Assembly (NCBI GenBank): GCA_964374035.1
Contig: CAYJWY010000012.1
Coordinates: 1 to 24,342 of the forward strand
DNA length: 24,342 nucleotides
DNA from: CALRGL01 sp964374035
GTDB taxonomy: Bacteria > Patescibacteriota > Patescibacteriia > UBA9934 > GWF2-40-263
Direction of reading: 5' to 3'
The position numbers were made by a program, and so were the translations under genes. Below the pieces are notes generated by a model. It was not told the DNA's origin and made no database searches. It was given only the letters and a program-made list of their open reading frames with translations. Of the stretch, positions 7,249 to 15,215 are shown in pieces (positions within the stretch are counted from its first letter, which is position 1; each line of letters opens with the position of its first letter).

Positions 7249-8056
7249 AGGTGCGGGGATTATCTTCCCCGTGGTACTTCTTATAATAGTACATCGCGCT
7301 CTTAATCTGAATGCGCGTCAGTGGATTTCTCAATTGTTTCAAAAAGCCTCCATCCGCTGTCTCACGTCGATGGTAATGCACAAACCAAGCATCCGGATGA
7401 TATACAACGCGCCAATTCGCCTTCCAAAAACGTCGGCACCAATCTTGATCTTCAAAATAAACGAAAAACGCCGGGTCAAATCCCCCAACGACCTTGTAGG
7501 CCTCTTTACGCACAAACATCGCCGCGCCCAGAAGATAATCCACGTCGCGCGTATCGCCATGATCCCAGTCAGCCATCAAATAATGAGCCACACGACGCTT
7601 GGCAAATGACATGGATCGCAAAATCGGCACGCGGCGGAATGGAATAATCCACGGATCGATGAACACATAAGAACTCAACTGAAGCGAACGATCAGGATTC
7701 AACAATTTAGGACCCACCATGCCAACGTCCGGATGTGCATCCATAAATTCCACGAGTACATCAATCTGTCCGTCGAATGTTGCGATGTCAGGATTAAACA
7801 CAAACAGATACCGACCGCTCGCTTGATCGAGTGCAAGATTCATCCCCCCACCAAAACCAAGATTTCGATCCGTGACGATCACTCGCACCTCGGGAAACTC
7901 CTTACGTAACATCTCGTGCACACGCATCAACGGGCTGTTGTCAACAACAATAACCTCTCTCAGAGCACGTTGTTTTGACGCAAAAATCCCCTTGATGGTT
8001 TGTCGCAAGAGTCCGGGAGTGTTGTAGTGCACGATCAGCATCGAAACGTCCTTCAT
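7226..8056 (-). CDS. Glycosyltransferase family 2 (rhamnosyltransferase-like)
   Basis: A 276-residue GT-A enzyme. VSMLIVHYNTPGLLRQTI at the N-terminus and EVIVVDNSP form the nucleotide-binding region, NLGFGGGMN follows, and FNPDI takes the place of the DXD metal-binding motif. The later FVYFEDQDWCRRFWKANW region supplies the likely catalytic acidic residues. This layout matches the wbbL/rhamnosyltransferase-like group, so a deoxy-sugar transfer to a cell-surface glycan is plausible but not proven. Its start overlaps the stop of the upstream GT2 by four bases (ATGA), and its end overlaps the DUF4012 gene, so the three are probably co-translated. Confidence 0.9.
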   Translation of the reverse strand: MKDVSMLIVHYNTPGLLRQTIKGIFASKQRALREVIVVDNSPLMRVHEMLRKEFPEVRVIVTDRNLGFGGGMNLALDQASGRYLFVFNPDIATFDGQIDVLVEFMDAHPDVGMVGPKLLNPDRSLQLSSYVFIDPWIIPFRRVPILRSMSFAKRRVAHYLMADWDHGDTRDVDYLLGAAMFVRKEAYKVVGGFDPAFFVYFEDQDWCRRFWKANWRVVYHPDAWFVHYHRRETADGGFLKQLRNPLTRIQIKSAMYYYKKYHGEDNPRTCARSNFS

Positions 8057-9111
8057 ACAAACAATGTTCGTAATTCTTTTCCTTTTCGCTTACGATGTTT
8101 CATCAATTGACGACGTTTTTTCCATATCCTCGGCAACAATCGAATGGCATCGAAGAATGCACGAACATTCCTCATCTCGAAAAAAAATGTATACAAGATG
8201 CGCAACATCTCGCTCACAAAAATTCTTGGAAACCAGAGGATCGCGCTCAGAAAACTCAAATTCTTCCAAAGAAGAAGCCATTGATTGCGAGTCGAGTAAT
8301 AGCTTAGGGAAAGAGATTTATTGCGACGATTCTTAAAACGTTCCCACAAACCCATGCGCTCTTTTCCGTACATCCCGCGATAGTGGTAGGCGACGGCATC
8401 TGGAACAAATCGTGCATTCCAACCCAGATGTTGTAAACGCCATGCGAGATCGACGTCTTCCTTGTAGGCAAAAAAATCTTGATCAAAAAACTCATCTTGA
8501 AAGCGCGCGTCCTGAAGGGCGCTCGCTCGAAACAGGACCAGTGCGCCGGATACACCAAAGACGTTTGTTTCTAAATCGTACTGACCCACATCCATTTCTC
8601 CGGCTCCACGATCTGAACAGGTTCCGTTTTTTTGAGGACGCAATGCCGTTGAGTCAATGAGGTCGGAACGGACGATTTCACTCAATGTTTCGTCACGAAG
8701 ATTCTCGCCAAATGCTCGAAGCAGAGTTCCACCGGCGGATCCAATCGTCTGATCCAGATCAACACAATGAACCAATTGCTCGAGAAAGGTTTCCGTCAGA
8801 ATGATGTCCGGGTTGGTAACCAGGACATAGCGAGTCGCGTATGTGGAAGGTTCCCATCGATCCAACGCATAGCGAATACCTTGATTGTGTGCAAACGAGA
8901 ATCCAAGATTCTTGGCATTTCGCAAATAGGCGACACGCGGATAGTTTGCACGAACAAATGTCTCCGTGCCATCGTTGGAACCATTATCAATCATCAACAC
9001 GTTAAAATCGCGATATGTTTGCTTTTCAATCGACGCAAGCAACTCAGGCAAAAAACGCATGGAATTCCATGCGACAATATGGATGGAAACCTTTGGATAA
9101 TGTCGTTCCAT
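8053..9111 (-). CDS. Glycosyltransferase family 2
   Basis: A 352-residue GT-A enzyme related to its downstream neighbour. Motifs in order: VSIHIVAWNSMRFLPELLAS, VLMIDNGSNDGTE, NLGFSFAHNQG, VTNPDI (DXD equivalent), and DFFAYKEDVDLAWRLQHLGW with the catalytic acidic residues. The C-terminal 80 residues are basic and carry a hydrophobic stretch (FLSAILWFPRIFVSEMLRIL), consistent with membrane attachment. It begins 12 bases after the stop of the multi-pass GT2 and overlaps the next GT2 by four bases. The similarity to the next gene suggests an old tandem duplication with specialisation for successive sugars. Confidence 0.9.
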   Translation of the reverse strand: MERHYPKVSIHIVAWNSMRFLPELLASIEKQTYRDFNVLMIDNGSNDGTETFVRANYPRVAYLRNAKNLGFSFAHNQGIRYALDRWEPSTYATRYVLVTNPDIILTETFLEQLVHCVDLDQTIGSAGGTLLRAFGENLRDETLSEIVRSDLIDSTALRPQKNGTCSDRGAGEMDVGQYDLETNVFGVSGALVLFRASALQDARFQDEFFDQDFFAYKEDVDLAWRLQHLGWNARFVPDAVAYHYRGMYGKERMGLWERFKNRRNKSLSLSYYSTRNQWLLLWKNLSFLSAILWFPRIFVSEMLRILYTFFFEMRNVRAFFDAIRLLPRIWKKRRQLMKHRKRKGKELRTLFV

Positions 9112-9123
9112 AGTGTTGGAATC

Positions 9124-10605
9124 CTACCTTGATTTCTTCGTTACGTTAAATCCCAAGTACTTCCCAAGCATTAACCGAGTCTGGGCGTCGATGGCTGGAA
9201 AGGAACCGAACACAATGAAGGTCACGGGCAATAGCGCCCATTGCAAAATCATCACGATCCAGTTATACGTTTTCACCTGCTCGGGACGACGAGGTAACAA
9301 CGACAGTCCAACAACAGCGGAAATGAGAATACCGATCATCGCGAGTTGCATCACTTGCTCAAGCGCAAACGGCGCGGCTTTCACGATGGAGTTTGATTGA
9401 CCCTTGGCAAGCCAAAGTGGCAACCAGCCGAGCACAAACATCAAGACCGGAGCCGTTGCCCACGTGTACATTCCTTCAATGTGGTTGAACACATATTTTA
9501 CTTTCTTTCGGAATGGAATGAGCCTGTCCTTTTGAAAACCATCGATGAGATAGGGAAGATGTTCTACGCCCCACGCCCAACGGCGCATCTGAAAATACAG
9601 AGCCGCGAGTGACTCACGATACGTTCGACCCGTGACCGCGTCCATGGATACCGGCATGAACATCGGAGTGACTCGGTAATCGCCGTGATAATGCATGAAG
9701 GCCTGCATGAAGATGCGCGAATCTTCACTCACGATATCTTTCTGCCAATACCCAACATCTTTGAGCATAAGCCATGGCATGGAATGTGAAGAAAATGTCC
9801 ACAAACGATGCGGCCGCGTGAGTTCACCCAACAGCCAGAACGTTGTTCCAAACGCGCCGATTCGCACGGGAGCGGATGCCGTCCAAATGTTGTTTGAAAA
9901 CAAGGCGATGGGTTGATAGGAAGAGCGTGTAGGATTGTCGATCGTGCAGTACAAGTACGTGAGATAGGAAAAGTATTGTTCGTGCGCGATCGTATCAACA
10001 TCAAACGCGCTGACGACAAGATCGCGATCCTCAATGTGAGGAAACGACGAGGACAAATAGTGTTCAACCTGTGTTCCCATCCAGTTCATGTTGGAACCTT
10101 TCCCAGGAATTTCACCGGACAAGCCGTTTGGATGCTCTGTGATAATAAGTCCTTTGAAAATCGAACCGAATTCTTCCTGAATAATTTTCGATGTTCTCGA
10201 AAATGCTTCGTGATCAGCCGCTTCTCCTCCCAAGACAATGAACATGCGCTCATTTGGAAAAGAATTCTGTGAAAGTGAGCGTATCGTCGAGCGAATAATC
10301 TCAACGTCCTCCTTGTAGGTCGGCAAAAAAACGAGGTGATAAATGTTCTCAGAACCAGCAATCGATGCGAGACGCGCCTGCCAGTCGATCTGAATCGTCC
10401 TGCGATATGTCTGCCATGAGAGAATCAAGAAAATGTTGAAATAGATGACACGAAACAACCAAAGCAGATCGAAGAGAATGATAAAAATGATCACCCATAA
10501 CGGTTGAAGAAACGAAAGAATCAAGGCCGAAACAAAGGTTCCCCAAACCAAGAGGCCGGGGAACATCTCCCAAAAACGCCGTTGTCCGTAATAATAGCGA
10601 TCCAT
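9124..10605 (-). CDS. Multi-pass glycosyltransferase family 2, QxxRW type
   Basis: A 493-residue membrane enzyme. Two or three N-terminal membrane helices (about 16-66) precede a GT-A domain starting at HLVFLPTYKEDVEI; then comes D202-V-D204, then SEDSR (about 293-297) and QMRRW (339-343), the set seen in cellulose-synthase-like and other processive transferases. Three further helices close the protein. This architecture suggests coupled polymerisation and export of a glycan, or transfer to a lipid carrier; the sugar is unknown. Its start codon overlaps the stop of the TM_helix protein gene by one base (TAATG), so the two are probably co-translated. Confidence 0.9.
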   Translation of the reverse strand: MDRYYYGQRRFWEMFPGLLVWGTFVSALILSFLQPLWVIIFIILFDLLWLFRVIYFNIFLILSWQTYRRTIQIDWQARLASIAGSENIYHLVFLPTYKEDVEIIRSTIRSLSQNSFPNERMFIVLGGEAADHEAFSRTSKIIQEEFGSIFKGLIITEHPNGLSGEIPGKGSNMNWMGTQVEHYLSSSFPHIEDRDLVVSAFDVDTIAHEQYFSYLTYLYCTIDNPTRSSYQPIALFSNNIWTASAPVRIGAFGTTFWLLGELTRPHRLWTFSSHSMPWLMLKDVGYWQKDIVSEDSRIFMQAFMHYHGDYRVTPMFMPVSMDAVTGRTYRESLAALYFQMRRWAWGVEHLPYLIDGFQKDRLIPFRKKVKYVFNHIEGMYTWATAPVLMFVLGWLPLWLAKGQSNSIVKAAPFALEQVMQLAMIGILISAVVGLSLLPRRPEQVKTYNWIVMILQWALLPVTFIVFGSFPAIDAQTRLMLGKYLGFNVTKKSR

Positions 10606-11279
10606 TATTGGTTGGAAATATCCTTTCGTAAACGATCCAGCACACGCGAGGCGTGTTCCTTGCCACCAAGTCCAAACGCGAGTCCACCGGAAAGCGCCAG
10701 CATGAAGACAAGTCCGGTGAACAACGTCTGAATCAGCTCAGGGGCTATTTGCAGTTGTACGAGCGCGGCCATGAAACTAAACGCAAGAATGGCCCACTTG
10801 GAAAGGCCGGAAAGAAATCCTGCGCTCTCAAGTTTTGCCGCCTCAACAGAAGATTTCACAACGCGTTGTACAAAATTTCCAAGCAAAATTCCCGCGAGCA
10901 AAATGATTACCGCCACGATGACGTTTGGAATAAAGAGTACGACTTGCTTTAAATAATCCGTCACTTGCTCCCAACCAAGAATATCCGTAGCCGCGATGAG
11001 CGAAACGACAATGAAGAACCACTGCACAGTCCAGCCGAGGAGTTTGCCGATGTGCAATTGAAGACCGGCTCGCGAAAATTGCGTGGTGATCTCGAGCTTT
11101 TGTGCGAGGTCATCGATGTGAAGCACTTTAATGAGTTGTTCAACAACCTTTCTAAGCACACCGGCAATCGTGATCCCCAATATAAAGATGATGATCGCCC
11201 CAAAAAGATTTGGAACATATTGCAACAAACTCGTCCACAAATCCAGCAACGGAGCCTGAATGAGGTCGGTAATTTCCAT
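10605..11279 (-). CDS. TM_helix (mechanosensitive-channel-like) membrane protein
   Basis: A 224-residue protein with several membrane helices arranged as two repeats of the conserved TM_helix unit (PF05552-like). Each repeat has a GAIIIFILGITIAGVLRKVVE-like helix followed by an amphipathic segment; the second is NVIVAVIILLAGILLGNFVQR. A final hydrophobic stretch FTGLVFMLALSGGLAFGLGG precedes HASRVLDRLRKDI. These repeats occur in MscS-related proteins, but the MscS beta domain is absent, so channel activity is uncertain. It is the first gene of the glycosyltransferase run, preceded by a good promoter (11317-11345), and is coupled to the multi-pass GT2. It could form a scaffold or pore for that enzyme; this is inference. 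Confidence 0.8.
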   Translation of the reverse strand: MEITDLIQAPLLDLWTSLLQYVPNLFGAIIIFILGITIAGVLRKVVEQLIKVLHIDDLAQKLEITTQFSRAGLQLHIGKLLGWTVQWFFIVVSLIAATDILGWEQVTDYLKQVVLFIPNVIVAVIILLAGILLGNFVQRVVKSSVEAAKLESAGFLSGLSKWAILAFSFMAALVQLQIAPELIQTLFTGLVFMLALSGGLAFGLGGKEHASRVLDRLRKDISNQ

Positions 11280-11316
11280 AAGGGGAAAGTTAATGATTAC
11301 TTAAATGATTACTTTG

Positions 11317-11345
11317 ATGATAGCATTTTTTGATGTACGATTCAA
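11317..11345 (-). promoter_or_regulatory. Promoter for the glycosyltransferase operon
   Basis: On the minus strand TTGAAT (11345-11340), a 17-base spacer and TATCAT (11322-11317) lie about 38 bases before the start of the TM_helix gene. The leader also carries two copies of an AATGATTACTT word (11292-11302 and 11304-11314). This would drive the run of genes from 11279 to at least 5224. Confidence 0.55.
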
Positions 11346-11364
11346 TGTTTTACAGCGTGTACGC

Positions 11365-11745
11365 CTATGTAATATGTGCAGGTCGATCGTACACGGGAAT
11401 GGCAAACTCGGACTGCTTCGTGTCGAAGTCAATGGACTTCAGAAGCTCCTTGACCGCAAGTCGATCGGGATTTTCAACGGCAATCATCGGAAGGCTCAAT
11501 GCAAAACTAATCGCGTTTGCAATGGTGACCGTCAAGCGACTCGATGTGAAGGAGCCTGGCCCGGAAACAACAATAACACCCTTCAACCGGGCGAGTTGCG
11601 TATGCCAGACGCTCAGCTGGCTGTCCAGCACAGATAAAAATTGTTCCGGGGTTGTTTCCACGCTTGTTTGTTCTAACACATGCGCTGTGTCAACGAGCGC
11701 GAGATCTAGCCTGTGAAGATCCTGTGAGCAAAGAAAAAGATACAT
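11365..11745 (-). CDS. tsaB: Short TsaB-like protein (t6A tRNA modification)
   Basis: A 126-residue member of the TsaB family, the non-catalytic partner of TsaD in making threonylcarbamoyladenosine at position 37 of tRNAs. The diagnostic VSGPGSFTSSRLTVTIANAI segment lies at about residues 60-80 (the family usually has GPGSFTGLR). The protein is about half the usual length of 200-230 residues and ends shortly after the N-terminal ASKHA-like subdomain. The normal ILAIDTS start is replaced by MYLFLCSQDL. Either a reduced form is functional in this lineage, or dimerisation with TsaD is retained while the second half is lost. It starts three bases after the stop of the upstream regulator gene, so the two are co-transcribed. 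Confidence 0.8.
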   Translation of the reverse strand: MYLFLCSQDLHRLDLALVDTAHVLEQTSVETTPEQFLSVLDSQLSVWHTQLARLKGVIVVSGPGSFTSSRLTVTIANAISFALSLPMIAVENPDRLAVKELLKSIDFDTKQSEFAIPVYDRPAHIT

Positions 11746-11748
11746 AAC

Positions 11749-12351
11749 TTACAGTCGATCGATCATCACGATCTTTTCGCCTGTTAACACAGACGTGAGG
11801 AATCGATCAGCCACCTGTTTGCGATCGACAAATTCGGCCTTGGGCATCAAGGTGTAATTAATTTCGTAGGGAACCTCAAGTTCAAAGCGTGAAATCAACT
11901 TCTGTAAATCAGCCTGATTGATAGAACCGACGATCAGGATGTCGGTTTGAATACTTGGATCATTGACGAATCGACCGGTAAACGCAAAGAAATCAATACG
12001 TCCCTTCTCATCAATCTCCGTGACAAGATTCTGTTTGATCAAAATTTGCATCTTTTGAAAAAGCGAACGCAGATCTTCAAAAAGAATAAAATCCGTATTC
12101 GCGCAATAATACTTTTTCTTGTCGCCCAGCGCCTTGGACTTAGGTTCATCCTTCGCAAGTTTTTCAAGGATAAAACCCATTTCGATGAGATTTTGAAGCT
12201 CGCGTCGTACAGAATTCAACTGTGCGTCGATTCTTCGCGTCAATTCTCGAACAAAAAAGGATTCTTTTGGATGTTGTAAAAATAAACCCATCAAACGAGC
12301 GCGCGTCTTAGATCCAAACATCTGTTCTACGTTGAAGACATTTTTTGCCAT
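11749..12351 (-). CDS. Winged-helix / nucleotidyltransferase-like regulator
   Basis: A 200-residue protein. Residues 1-85 form a winged helix: MFGSKTRARLMGLFLQ, then SFFVRELTRRIDAQLNSVRREL as the recognition region, then GFILEKL and a basic wing ending in KKYYCANTD. The C-terminal half has DILIVGSINQADLQKLISRF and VPYEINYTLMPKAEFVDRK, resembling the MNT/HTH fusions seen in archaea and CPR, in which the nucleotidyltransferase fold is degenerate. A DNA-binding regulator is the best guess; an antitoxin-like role is possible, but no partner toxin is adjacent. The start at 12351 is chosen because upstream residues would lie over the divergent promoter. It is followed at once by tsaB. Confidence 0.78.
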   Translation of the reverse strand: MAKNVFNVEQMFGSKTRARLMGLFLQHPKESFFVRELTRRIDAQLNSVRRELQNLIEMGFILEKLAKDEPKSKALGDKKKYYCANTDFILFEDLRSLFQKMQILIKQNLVTEIDEKGRIDFFAFTGRFVNDPSIQTDILIVGSINQADLQKLISRFELEVPYEINYTLMPKAEFVDRKQVADRFLTSVLTGEKIVMIDRL

Positions 12352-12359
12352 AGTTCCGG

Positions 12360-12387
12360 TTGCATGAGCACGCCGACTGGGTATAAT
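12360..12387 (+). promoter_or_regulatory. Promoter for the PP2C-like membrane protein
   Basis: TTGCAT (12360-12365), a 16-base spacer and a perfect TATAAT (12382-12387) precede the ATG at 12430 by about 40 bases. This position makes the upstream ATG at 12364 unusable and decides the start. The -10 box overlaps a likely -10 on the other strand. Confidence 0.6.
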
Positions 12388-12413
12388 GTACACAAATGGT
12401 ACTCACAGGGCAA
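12385..12413 (-). promoter_or_regulatory. Possible divergent promoter for the regulator-tsaB pair
   Basis: On the minus strand TTGCCC (12413-12408), a 17-base spacer and TACATT (12390-12385) point toward the regulator gene at 12351. The -10 overlaps the plus-strand TATAAT by three bases, so the two promoters could compete for RNA polymerase. Confidence 0.35.
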
Positions 12414-12429
12414 ATACCGACTTTTCACT

Positions 12430-14625
12430 ATGGCACCCAACATCAGGGCCGCACACTATGAACCTGAAACTCCCATTGAACGTATTCATGGGATTTCAAT
12501 GCTCTTGCCCATCGAGTCAAGAAATGGCTTCGTCTTTTTGATCGCACACACCATCAATAGAAACGCCGATATCGAGATGTTGTATCAAATTCTCTCTGAA
12601 CAACTTCATCGACTCGCAACGGCATTTGGAAAAGATGCAAACCCACAACATCGCTTCGAACAATTTTTGGGATCACTCAATGAAACACTCGCACAGCACG
12701 TACGGGAGGGAACGTGGAATCTTCAAATCGATCGATTCAATGCTGTTTTGGGTATTGCGGTTGAAGAACAAATGTATCTTTCAGGCACAGGTGAACTCAC
12801 AGCGCTCTTTCTTCATAAGCAACCCTCTCATCGCTACCAGCTCCTAAATATTTCACGAAGCATCCAAACGGAACAGACGCTCCCGACTTGGGAAAAAGCT
12901 TTTGCCGTCGTACTCGATGGAGATTTACATGAAGGTGACGTCTTTTGTCTCAGCAACAAAGAACTCCAACGAGAAATTTCCTCCGACGAATTGAATGGAT
13001 TGTTAACAACCCTTCCTCCAAGCGGATCCATTGAAAAAATTCGACAATATTTCTCGATGAAGGAACAGGTTCTCATCATTGTCCTAAAAGTTGCGGAGAA
13101 AATGACACAGATGAAGGAAGGTTACGCCAAACCTCTTTCCGATCTTTCGATCCACAACATGACCAACAATGAAGCGGAAACGAGTTCGCTTCTCGAAGAT
13201 CGAAAACCAAAAATAGGTCGCATGATCGTTTGGTTATTCGAGAAACTGCTTGAACGAAAAATGGCTTCTCGTTTGCTGAGTGACCTCAAAAAAACACAAC
13301 CCTCTTGGAAGACGTACCTTCAGCTCCTACAAAAACTCGTGAGAAGTGCCTCCAAAATAACGAAACGTGCAATGGAAAAAATAACACGGATACTGAGCCA
13401 TCTTGGAAAAAAAGAAACGCGCTCTGGATTTTTGAAAAACGTCTCGAGAGGTTCGCGGGATATTTCAACGTCCATATCCAATGTTCGCAGGAACGTTCTT
13501 CACCTTCCTCGATCAACCAGGTATCTTGTGGCCGCTACCGTTGCGGCGATCATTCTGCTCACCTTCAGCGTTTCATTTTTATCGAAGTCAAAAGCGGAAG
13601 AGGAGGCATTGAAACAATACACGGATAAACTCTCAACCATCGAAGACACTATGCAACGCGCGGCCGGTGCAGTTATTTACAAAGATGAAAACCAGGCGCG
13701 TAGTCTCTATGTGAATGCGACCGCACTGATCGACAGTCTTCCCAAAGACACGGAACAACAACAGGCCGAGGTCGCCTCCCTAAAACAAGAAATCGAAATC
13801 GCGATGAATGAACTGCGCCGCATTGTGACAATTCCAAATCCGGCGTTACTTGGCGACCTCGCGTTAGTGAACGATGGAGTCTTTGCTCATGCGCTCACAA
13901 AGATTGACAGTCAGTTGTACGTCTTTGGATCTGACGGTCGAGTATATGCGCTGAACAAGACACAAAAAGTGTTCAAGGCTTCTGGAGCCGCCAGAACTAC
14001 AACGTCTCCAATCTTAGCGGCCTCATCGGACAATAATCAAACGTATGCGCTTTCCGCTGACGGAGTGATTCAATTGGATACGCAGACACAAGAGCAAAAA
14101 TCACTTGAACTCTCTGATGCAACGGGCTCAGTGGATTTAATGGCATACGCAAACCGTCTCTACGTACTGCAACCCAAAGGCTTGGGCGAAGGTCAAATCT
14201 ACCGCTACGCGCGCGCAGGAGGCGAATTTGGTTCTGCGACAAAATGGATCGAGGCAAAAACAACCGAACTAGATAACGCGGTTTCTTTTGTGATCGATGG
14301 AAGTGTCTTTGTCCTGAAAAAAGATGGAACAATCCTGAAATATGTCAATGGAAGCGAGGTCGGTTGGAACACAGGCCTGGTGGATCCCCCGATCACCACA
14401 GCCTCAGACATTTGGACAGACCCCGATAGTCTCTTCATCTATGTTCTTGAACCAGCGACAAAACGCCTCATCGTCTTCAAAAAGGAGACAGGGGAATTCG
14501 TCTTACAATACCGATCGGACACCTTCCAAGAACTCACAGACTTTGTCGTCGACGAAAAAGACTATACAATTTATCTCCTCACAGGATCAAAACTTTATTC
14601 GATCGCCGCAAGTCATCTGAAATAA
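12430..14625 (+). CDS. PP2C-like domain / transmembrane / propeller-like protein
   Basis: A 731-residue protein counted from ATG 12430, preferred over 12364 because a TATAAT box lies between them. Residues 1 to about 215 resemble a PP2C-type phosphatase fold: RFNAVLGIAVEEQMYLSGTGE, then FAVVLDGDLHEGDVFCLSNKEL, where PP2C enzymes usually have a Gly-Asp...Asp-Gly acidic motif. The metal-binding Asp there appears replaced by Asn-Lys, so it may be a pseudophosphatase. A basic helical linker follows, then one membrane helix (about 364-384), a coiled-coil-like segment (385-465) and a C-terminal part of repeated beta strands (470-731, with QLYVFGSDGRVYALNK and similar units) that looks like a propeller outside the membrane. 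It suggests a sensor joining an outer binding domain to an inner signalling domain. No cognate kinase is visible in the window. Confidence 0.75.
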   Translation: MAPNIRAAHYEPETPIERIHGISMLLPIESRNGFVFLIAHTINRNADIEMLYQILSEQLHRLATAFGKDANPQHRFEQFLGSLNETLAQHVREGTWNLQIDRFNAVLGIAVEEQMYLSGTGELTALFLHKQPSHRYQLLNISRSIQTEQTLPTWEKAFAVVLDGDLHEGDVFCLSNKELQREISSDELNGLLTTLPPSGSIEKIRQYFSMKEQVLIIVLKVAEKMTQMKEGYAKPLSDLSIHNMTNNEAETSSLLEDRKPKIGRMIVWLFEKLLERKMASRLLSDLKKTQPSWKTYLQLLQKLVRSASKITKRAMEKITRILSHLGKKETRSGFLKNVSRGSRDISTSISNVRRNVLHLPRSTRYLVAATVAAIILLTFSVSFLSKSKAEEEALKQYTDKLSTIEDTMQRAAGAVIYKDENQARSLYVNATALIDSLPKDTEQQQAEVASLKQEIEIAMNELRRIVTIPNPALLGDLALVNDGVFAHALTKIDSQLYVFGSDGRVYALNKTQKVFKASGAARTTTSPILAASSDNNQTYALSADGVIQLDTQTQEQKSLELSDATGSVDLMAYANRLYVLQPKGLGEGQIYRYARAGGEFGSATKWIEAKTTELDNAVSFVIDGSVFVLKKDGTILKYVNGSEVGWNTGLVDPPITTASDIWTDPDSLFIYVLEPATKRLIVFKKETGEFVLQYRSDTFQELTDFVVDEKDYTIYLLTGSKLYSIAASHLK

Positions 14626-14636
14626 TCACCAAACAA

Positions 14637-14726
14637 AAACACCGGAATGTTGGGCAGGCACCTCTCCTTCGCCATGGCTTCGGAGGGATGATAAGCGAGA
14701 CCTACCCCTACATTTCCGGTGTTTTT
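14637..14726. terminator. Bidirectional terminator between convergent genes
   Basis: AAACACCGGAA (14637-14647) pairs perfectly with TTCCGGTGTTT (14714-14724), with further pairing inside (ATGT/ACAT). Runs of T follow on the plus strand and TTTTTGTTT on the minus strand. It closes the PP2C-like gene from one side and rplL from the other. The large loop contains a second imperfect palindrome around CCATGG (14662-14687), probably an inserted repeat. Confidence 0.75.
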
Positions 14727-15128
14727 TTACTTAACGGATGCCGTTGCACCAGCTTCTTCAAGCTGTTTCTTGATCGCCTCAGCTTCCGCCTTGGCAATGC
14801 CTTCCTTGACCATCTTTGGAGCACCGTCGACCAAATCCTTGGCCTCCTTAAGGCCAAGACCCGTGATCGCACGAACGGCCTTGATCGCGCCGATCTTGTT
14901 GTCGCCAGCGGCGGTGAGCTCAACATCGAAGGATGTCTTCTCTTCGACTACTGCGGCAGGAGCGGCACCTGCGGCCATCATCATTTGCGGAGCCGAGGCA
15001 CTCACACCGAACTTCTTTTCAAGAATCTTCACAAGCTCAGCGAGGTCGAGAACTGACATCTGCTCGATCTTGGAAACGAGATCCTGAAACTTTGCAGGAA
15101 CCTCGATCTGTGTTGTTTCGTCTGACAT
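14727..15128 (-). CDS. rplL: 50S ribosomal protein L7/L12
   Basis: A 133-residue stalk protein that recruits translation factors to the ribosome. The N-terminal dimerisation helices (SVLDLAELVKILEKKFGVSA) join through a short Ala-rich hinge (MMMAAGAAPAAVVEEK) to the conserved C-terminal domain with VRAITGLGLKEAKDLVDGAP and the final KKQLEEAGA. Length is normal. It is the distal gene of the rplJ-rplL pair, 87 bases after rplJ, a gap filled by a perfect 24-bp inverted repeat. The terminator arm starts right after its stop codon. rpoB and rpoC, frequent neighbours in other bacteria, are not downstream. No Shine-Dalgarno is visible before the ATG. Confidence 0.97.
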   Translation of the reverse strand: MSDETTQIEVPAKFQDLVSKIEQMSVLDLAELVKILEKKFGVSASAPQMMMAAGAAPAAVVEEKTSFDVELTAAGDNKIGAIKAVRAITGLGLKEAKDLVDGAPKMVKEGIAKAEAEAIKKQLEEAGATASVK

Positions 15129-15147
15129 AGTGGGGTCGAGAGTGATT

Positions 15148-15204
15148 AGTGACTGAGTGACTAGTGACTAACTCAGTCACTTAGTCACTAGTCACTCAGT
15201 CACT
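15148..15204. repeat. Perfect 24-bp inverted repeat between rplJ and rplL
   Basis: Arms 15148-15171 and 15181-15204 are exact reverse complements around 9 bases. The sequence is built from repeated GTGACT/AGTCAC words. In the rplJ-rplL mRNA it would form a very stable hairpin with no T-run after it, ending about 20 bases before the rplL start codon. Confidence 0.9.
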
Positions 15205-15215
15205 TTTTGATTTAA

